Positions 60,150 through 64,000 of a DNA stretch of 64,000 nt are shown here, in pieces. Position 1 is the stretch's first letter. Each line of letters starts with the position of its first letter. The DNA comes from Epinephelus fuscoguttatus. Its lineage: Eukaryota > Chordata > Actinopteri > Perciformes > Serranidae. The stretch is taken from NCBI RefSeq assembly GCF_011397635.1, contig NC_064756.1:36034633-36098632 (forward strand), written 5' to 3'. Under the pieces are notes generated by a model. It was given only the letters and a program-made list of their open reading frames with translations. It had not been told where the DNA came from and searched no databases. The translations under genes were made by a program, and so were the position numbers.

Positions 60150-60353
60150 CAGCAACACAGAGAATCTATACAATCACCACAGTTTCAAGGTGGACACCCA
60201 CATTACTGTCACAAATTCAGTATCCAACCAAATGTTTCCTCTTCTGTTCCCGAGTTACAGCTTTGCAGAACATTATGTTGTCACGGTAAAGCTGACCTTT
60301 GAACTTTTGGATATAAAATGTCATCACTTTATCATTACATCCTATCAGACGTA

Positions 60354-61981
60354 CAGTACAGGCCAAAAGTTTGGACACACCTTCTCATTCAATGCGTTTT
60401 CTTTATTTTCATGACTATTTACATTGTAGATTCTCACTGAAGGCATCAAAACTATGAATGAACACATGTGGAGTTATGTACTTAACAAAAAAGGTGAAAT
60501 AACTGAAAACATGTTTTATATTCTAGTTTCTTCAAAATAGCCACCCTTTGCTCTGATTACTGCTTTGCACACTCTTGGCATTCTCTCCATGAGCTTCAAG
60601 AGGTAGTCACCTGAAATGGTTTCCACTTCACAGGTGTGCCTTATCAGGGTTAATTAGTGGAATTTCTTGCTTTATCAATGGGGTTGGGACCATCAGTTGT
60701 GTTGTGCAGAAGTCAGGTTAATACACAGCCGACAGCCCTATTGGACAACTGTTAAAATTCATATTATGGCAAGAACCAATCAGCTAACTAAAGAAAAATG
60801 AGTGGCCATCATTACTTTAAGAAATGAAGGTCAGTCAGTCCGGAAAATTGCAAAAACTTTAAATGTGTCCCCAAGTGGAGTCGCAAAAACCATCAAGCGC
60901 TACAACGAAACTGGCACACATGAGGACCGACCCAGGAAAGGAAGACCAAGAGTCACCTCTGCTTCTGAGGATAAGTTCATCCGAGTCACCAGCCTCAGAA
61001 ATGGCAAGTTAACAGCAGCTCAGATCAGAGACCAGATGAATGCCACACAGAGTTCTAGCAGCAGACCCATCTCTAGAACAACTGTTAAGAGGAGACTGCG
61101 CGAATCAGGCCTTCATGGTCAAATAGCTGCTAGGAAACCACTGCTAAGGAGAGGCAACAAGCAGAAGAGATTTGTTTGGGCCAAGAAACACAAGGAATGG
61201 ACATTAGACCAGTGGAAATCTGTGCTTTGGTCTGATGAGTCCAAATTTGAGATCTTTGGTTCCAACCGCCGTGTCTTTGTGAGACGCAGAAAAGGTGAAC
61301 GGATGGATTCCACATGCCTGGTTCCCACTGTGAAGCATGGAGGAGGAGGTGTGATGGTGTGGGGGTGTTTTGCTGGTGACACTGTTGGGGATTTATTCAA
61401 AATTGAAGGCACACTGAACCAGCATGGCTACCACAGCATCCTGCAGCGACATGCCATCCCATCCGCTTTGCGTTTAGTTGGACCATCATTTATTTTTCAA
61501 CAGGACAATGACCCCAAACACACCTCCAGGCTGTGTAAGGGCTATTTGACCAAGAAGGAGAATGATGGAGTGCTGCGGCAGATGACCTGGCCTCCACAGT
61601 CACCGGACCTGAACCCAATGGAGATGGTTTGGGGTGAGCTGGACCGCAGAGTGAAGGCAAAGGGGCCAACAAGTGCTAAACACCTCTGGGAACTCCTTCA
61701 AGACTGTTGGAAAACCATTTCAGGTGACTACCTCTTGAAGCTCATGGAGAGAATGCCAAGAGTGTGCAAAGCAGTAATCAGAGCAAAGGGTGGCTATTTT
61801 GAAGAAACTAGAATATAAAACATGTTTTCAGTTATTTCACCTTTTTTTGTTAAGTACATACCTCCACATGTGTTCATTCATAGTTTTGATGCCTTCAGTG
61901 AGAATCTACAATGTAAATAGTCATGAAAATAAAGAAAACGCATTGAATGAGAAGGTGTGTCCAAACTTTTGGCCTGTACTG
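60354..61981 (+). mobile_element. Tc1/mariner element, DD38E type
   Basis: 1628 bp flanked by TA dinucleotides (60352-60353 and 61982-61983), the Tc1 target duplication. Terminal inverted repeats start CAGTACAGGCCAAAAGTTTG and extend about 270 bp (60354-60624 and 61709-61981), so the right repeat includes the last 37 or so codons of the transposase. The arms are nearly identical, which suggests a recent insertion or a young family. Spacing between the second Asp and the Glu of the catalytic triad is 38, the pattern of the family known as Intruder. Confidence 0.9.
60766..61818 (+). pseudogene. Tc1-like transposase with one early stop codon
   Basis: Cut-and-paste transposase. The natural start is ATG 60766 (MARTNQLTKEK), but codon 12 (60799-60801) is TGA where related elements have Arg, so CGA to TGA is the likely change. 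From 60802 the frame is open for 338 codons. The N-terminal paired-like helix-turn-helix DNA-binding region is intact (residues 12-110 of the open frame: SVRKIAKTLNVSPSGVAKTI, GRPRVTS). The DDE domain has D145 (SDESKFEIFG), D235 (FQQDNDPKHTS) and E274 (SPDLNPMEMVW), numbered from the codon after the stop. The GGGGVMVWG block is present. No frameshift. A product could only arise by readthrough or a downstream start, and would lack at most 12 residues of the N-terminal arm. Confidence 0.85.
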
Positions 61982-62235
61982 TATGTGTGGAATTTTGTCA
62001 TAATTAGTGGATGAATTCAAAACACAAGGTCACAGTGACCTTGCCCTTTGACCATCAAAATCTAATCAATTCATTGTTGAGTCCAAGTAGACGTTTGTGC
62101 CGACTTAGACAAAATTCCCTTAAAGCGAAGAACTCTTTGGTGTTCAGATGTACAGATTTATAAACTGATGGATGAAAAACTTGAAAACATGATGCCTCAG
62201 ACCACAGCCCTCACCGGCACAGAGGCATAAAAAGG

Positions 62236-62715
62236 AGCTATGGGAGATAGCAAAGTAACAGCAGTTATGTTTGTCATCTTTGGCTTTGTCTTCCAGTGTG
62301 AGACAGTTCATCACTATCACCACTAGATGTTGCTGTCTCCTTGTTCTTCAACTCATTTAGTACTGTAACATCATAACGCACATTAATATTATTATACCTA
62401 ATGTGTTTTGAGGAAACAATGCATGATGTCATCAAGGATTCAATTATGGTTCAACTGTCTGTCTGTTCATCTTTCACCTACAGAGCCTCTTTCAGCCCAG
62501 AGCATTTCTGAATTTAAGGAGTGCAGTGGGATAGATAGGCTGAGGCAACTGCTTATATGATGCTTTGAGAATGAAAGAGGAGATAGAGAAGGACTACATG
62601 GTGCTCAAGTTTTGCAATGAACCCAAGAAATTGCTTGTATGTGTGCGTGTGCATGTGTGTGCTTTTGTGTCTAATTACAACCTCCTCTGTGTCGTACCTC
62701 ATCGCCCCCCACTGA

Positions 62716-62749
<34 letters not shown>

Positions 62750-62880
62750 GTAGCAGGGATCAGTGGCAGTGAATGAGCAGCTTGCCGTGTCACTGTTAAT
62801 ACCAACAAGAAAGAGGGAGGGAGGGTGGTACGAGGAGGAGGGAGTCATTCACTCCTTATACCTCTGCACAGCGTCACATG
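62236..62880. other. Spacer with a (TC)n tract
   Basis: No coding similarity. A (TC)n repeat lies at about 62716-62751. A purine-rich stretch (gagagag, gggagg) from 62805 leads into the presumed exon. Confidence 0.4.
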
Positions 62881-63110
62881 AAAGAGTGAGGGGAGAAGGA
62901 GAAAATAACTGAAAGTAAGGAGTAAAACAGAGATCTGCAGAGATAGAGAGAGAGAGAGAGAGTCACACTGTTAAGAGAAGAGAGAGAAAAAGGGAGAAAG
63001 AAGCCACAGGAGATATACATATATATATACATATATAAAGAGGAAAAGGTCTGAGGTAGGAGGATAGGATACAAATGAAGATGTCACTCTTTTTCTTTTA
63101 GCTCTGCAGT

Positions 63111-63286
63111 GGGATTGACAAGTTTCTCTACACTTCTTGTCCTGAAGAAGGACCCAACTTGTCATTCTCTACTCCTGTTCTTCATCCCTCCATCCACCAG
63201 GGAGGACATCTGTGGTGAGACCAAAACTGGAACAAAAGAAGGACAGAAGAACGAGAGGACAAGTAGAGTTCAGATCACACGAAAGG
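63111..63286 (+). other. Possible untranslated 5' exon of the next gene (pak1 by synteny)
   Basis: Acceptor-like 'tttttcttttagctctgcag' ends at 63110 and a strong donor 'gaaagg/gtaagg' follows 63286. The interval has no coding match. In human, PAK1 lies next to AQP11 on the side and in the orientation expected here, so a pak1 leader exon is plausible. This rests on position only. Alternatively transcription starts within 62880-63110. Confidence 0.3.
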
Positions 63287-63347
63287 GTAAGGACAAACAG
63301 TCAGTCAGTAGGCGTCTAGAAGCACGTTGGCTTTATACATAATCTCC

Positions 63348-63351
<4 letters not shown>

Positions 63352-63408
<57 letters not shown>
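63352..63408 (+). repeat. (TG)n microsatellite
   Basis: About 57 bp of TG repeat shortly after the presumed 5' exon donor. Confidence 0.95.
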
Positions 63409-63411
<3 letters not shown>

Positions 63412-63799
63412 AAAGGGCCATGGTGTGTTCATGCACTGTGGTCCAGTTGACATATCTTTCTTATTTCTTGAAATATTAGCAGTTGAAAATTCTCTGGAAA
63501 TGTACAGAGATATGTGAATGATACAGAAAAAAACAGACACAACACACCTATAGGTGTGTAATGTTAATGATTCAACATTTTATCAAACAGCAGTCACAGC
63601 ACTTACAGTAGTATTAATGGTGGAAATTTCCATCATTGTGACAGATGTCTTTCCAGATAATGTAAACACCTGTTTTCCTGTGTCATCAGTCTGTAGCTTT
63701 AAGATTGTGACTTGCTTTGTCAATGGGTATCATATTCTGCAATGCTAATAATTCATGAATCAACCGCTAGCAGTTTGTGACTAATAAAAAAGTACTATG

Positions 63800-63848
63800 T
63801 ATACATATATGTATGTATACATATATATATATATATATATATGTATAC

Positions 63849-63897
<49 letters not shown>
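63800..63897 (+). repeat. Compound TA/TG microsatellite
   Basis: TATACATA/TA repeats followed by about 45 bp of TG near the right end of the window. Confidence 0.9.
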
Positions 63898-63899
<2 letters not shown>

Positions 63900-64000
63900 G
63901 GGAACTTTGTTTTTTGGTTGAAGTACTGAAACCATTCATAAGATCAGAAGTAGTTGTAGTTTATTGATTTTTCTTTACTCTTACCAAGAGGAGATCTACG

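Larger units (their letters stand above)
60150..62235 (-). repeat. Older interspersed repeat, split by the Tc1 insertion
   Basis: Left piece 60150-60353 and right piece 61982-62235 join into one copy of the repeat at 23680-24545, in reverse orientation ('aggtcacagtgaccttg', 'gtccaagtagacgtttgtgcc', 'gatgcctcagaccacagccctcaccggc'). This shows the Tc1 element arrived later. Confidence 0.65.

Noticed and set aside
61119..61412. Minus-strand ORF opposite the transposase
   Set aside because: Shadow of the transposase coding strand.

Overview
The window is vertebrate nuclear DNA, almost certainly from a ray-finned (teleost) fish. Genes are split into many short exons with GT/AG introns, there are long CA/TG and TA microsatellites, tRNA-derived SINEs, hAT-like and other inverted-repeat elements and a Tc1/mariner-like transposon, and the proteins read as fish-type orthologues of human PANX1, RSF1, CLNS1A and AQP11. 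Exon boundaries were called by hand from splice signals, reading phase and remembered protein families. Every multi-exon model below closes in frame.

Layout from left to right. Positions 1-3763 are downstream of a minus-strand gene and hold fish repeats. Positions 3764-14960 hold pannexin 1 on the minus strand (six coding exons plus a likely upstream untranslated exon), whose introns carry a Crypton-like recombinase relic, two SINE copies, a LINE relic and a hAT-type element. A 2.6 kb spacer leads to rsf1 on the plus strand (18 coding exons, 17692-39830, 1477 residues). Its introns are packed with nested transposon relics. Positions 39831-46730 are its 3' UTR and intergenic DNA with a large foldback element. 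A small spliced minus-strand transcription unit of about 1 kb (46738-47701) can encode 43 residues; I do not recognise it. Then come clns1a on plus (48411-53738) and aqp11 on minus (55495-58575), converging tail to tail. The right end holds a nearly intact Tc1-like transposon (60354-61981) nested in an older repeat, and a plausible untranslated first exon of the next plus-strand gene, which by human synteny would be pak1.

The order rsf1 - clns1a - aqp11 with orientations +,+,- matches the human 11q14 block read in reverse, which supports the calls. The genes do not form a functional pathway: pannexin 1 is a plasma-membrane ATP-release channel, Rsf1 is the histone-binding subunit of an ISWI remodeller, pICln is an Sm-protein assembly chaperone, and Aqp11 is an intracellular aquaporin. 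Points of most interest are the unrecognised small gene between inverted repeats, a possible 6-nt microexon and an intron-split stop codon in clns1a, an NPS first pore motif and a KKXX tail in Aqp11, a shifted glycosylation site in pannexin 1, UG-repeat 3' splice sites, and a DD38E Tc1 transposase broken by one early nonsense codon.
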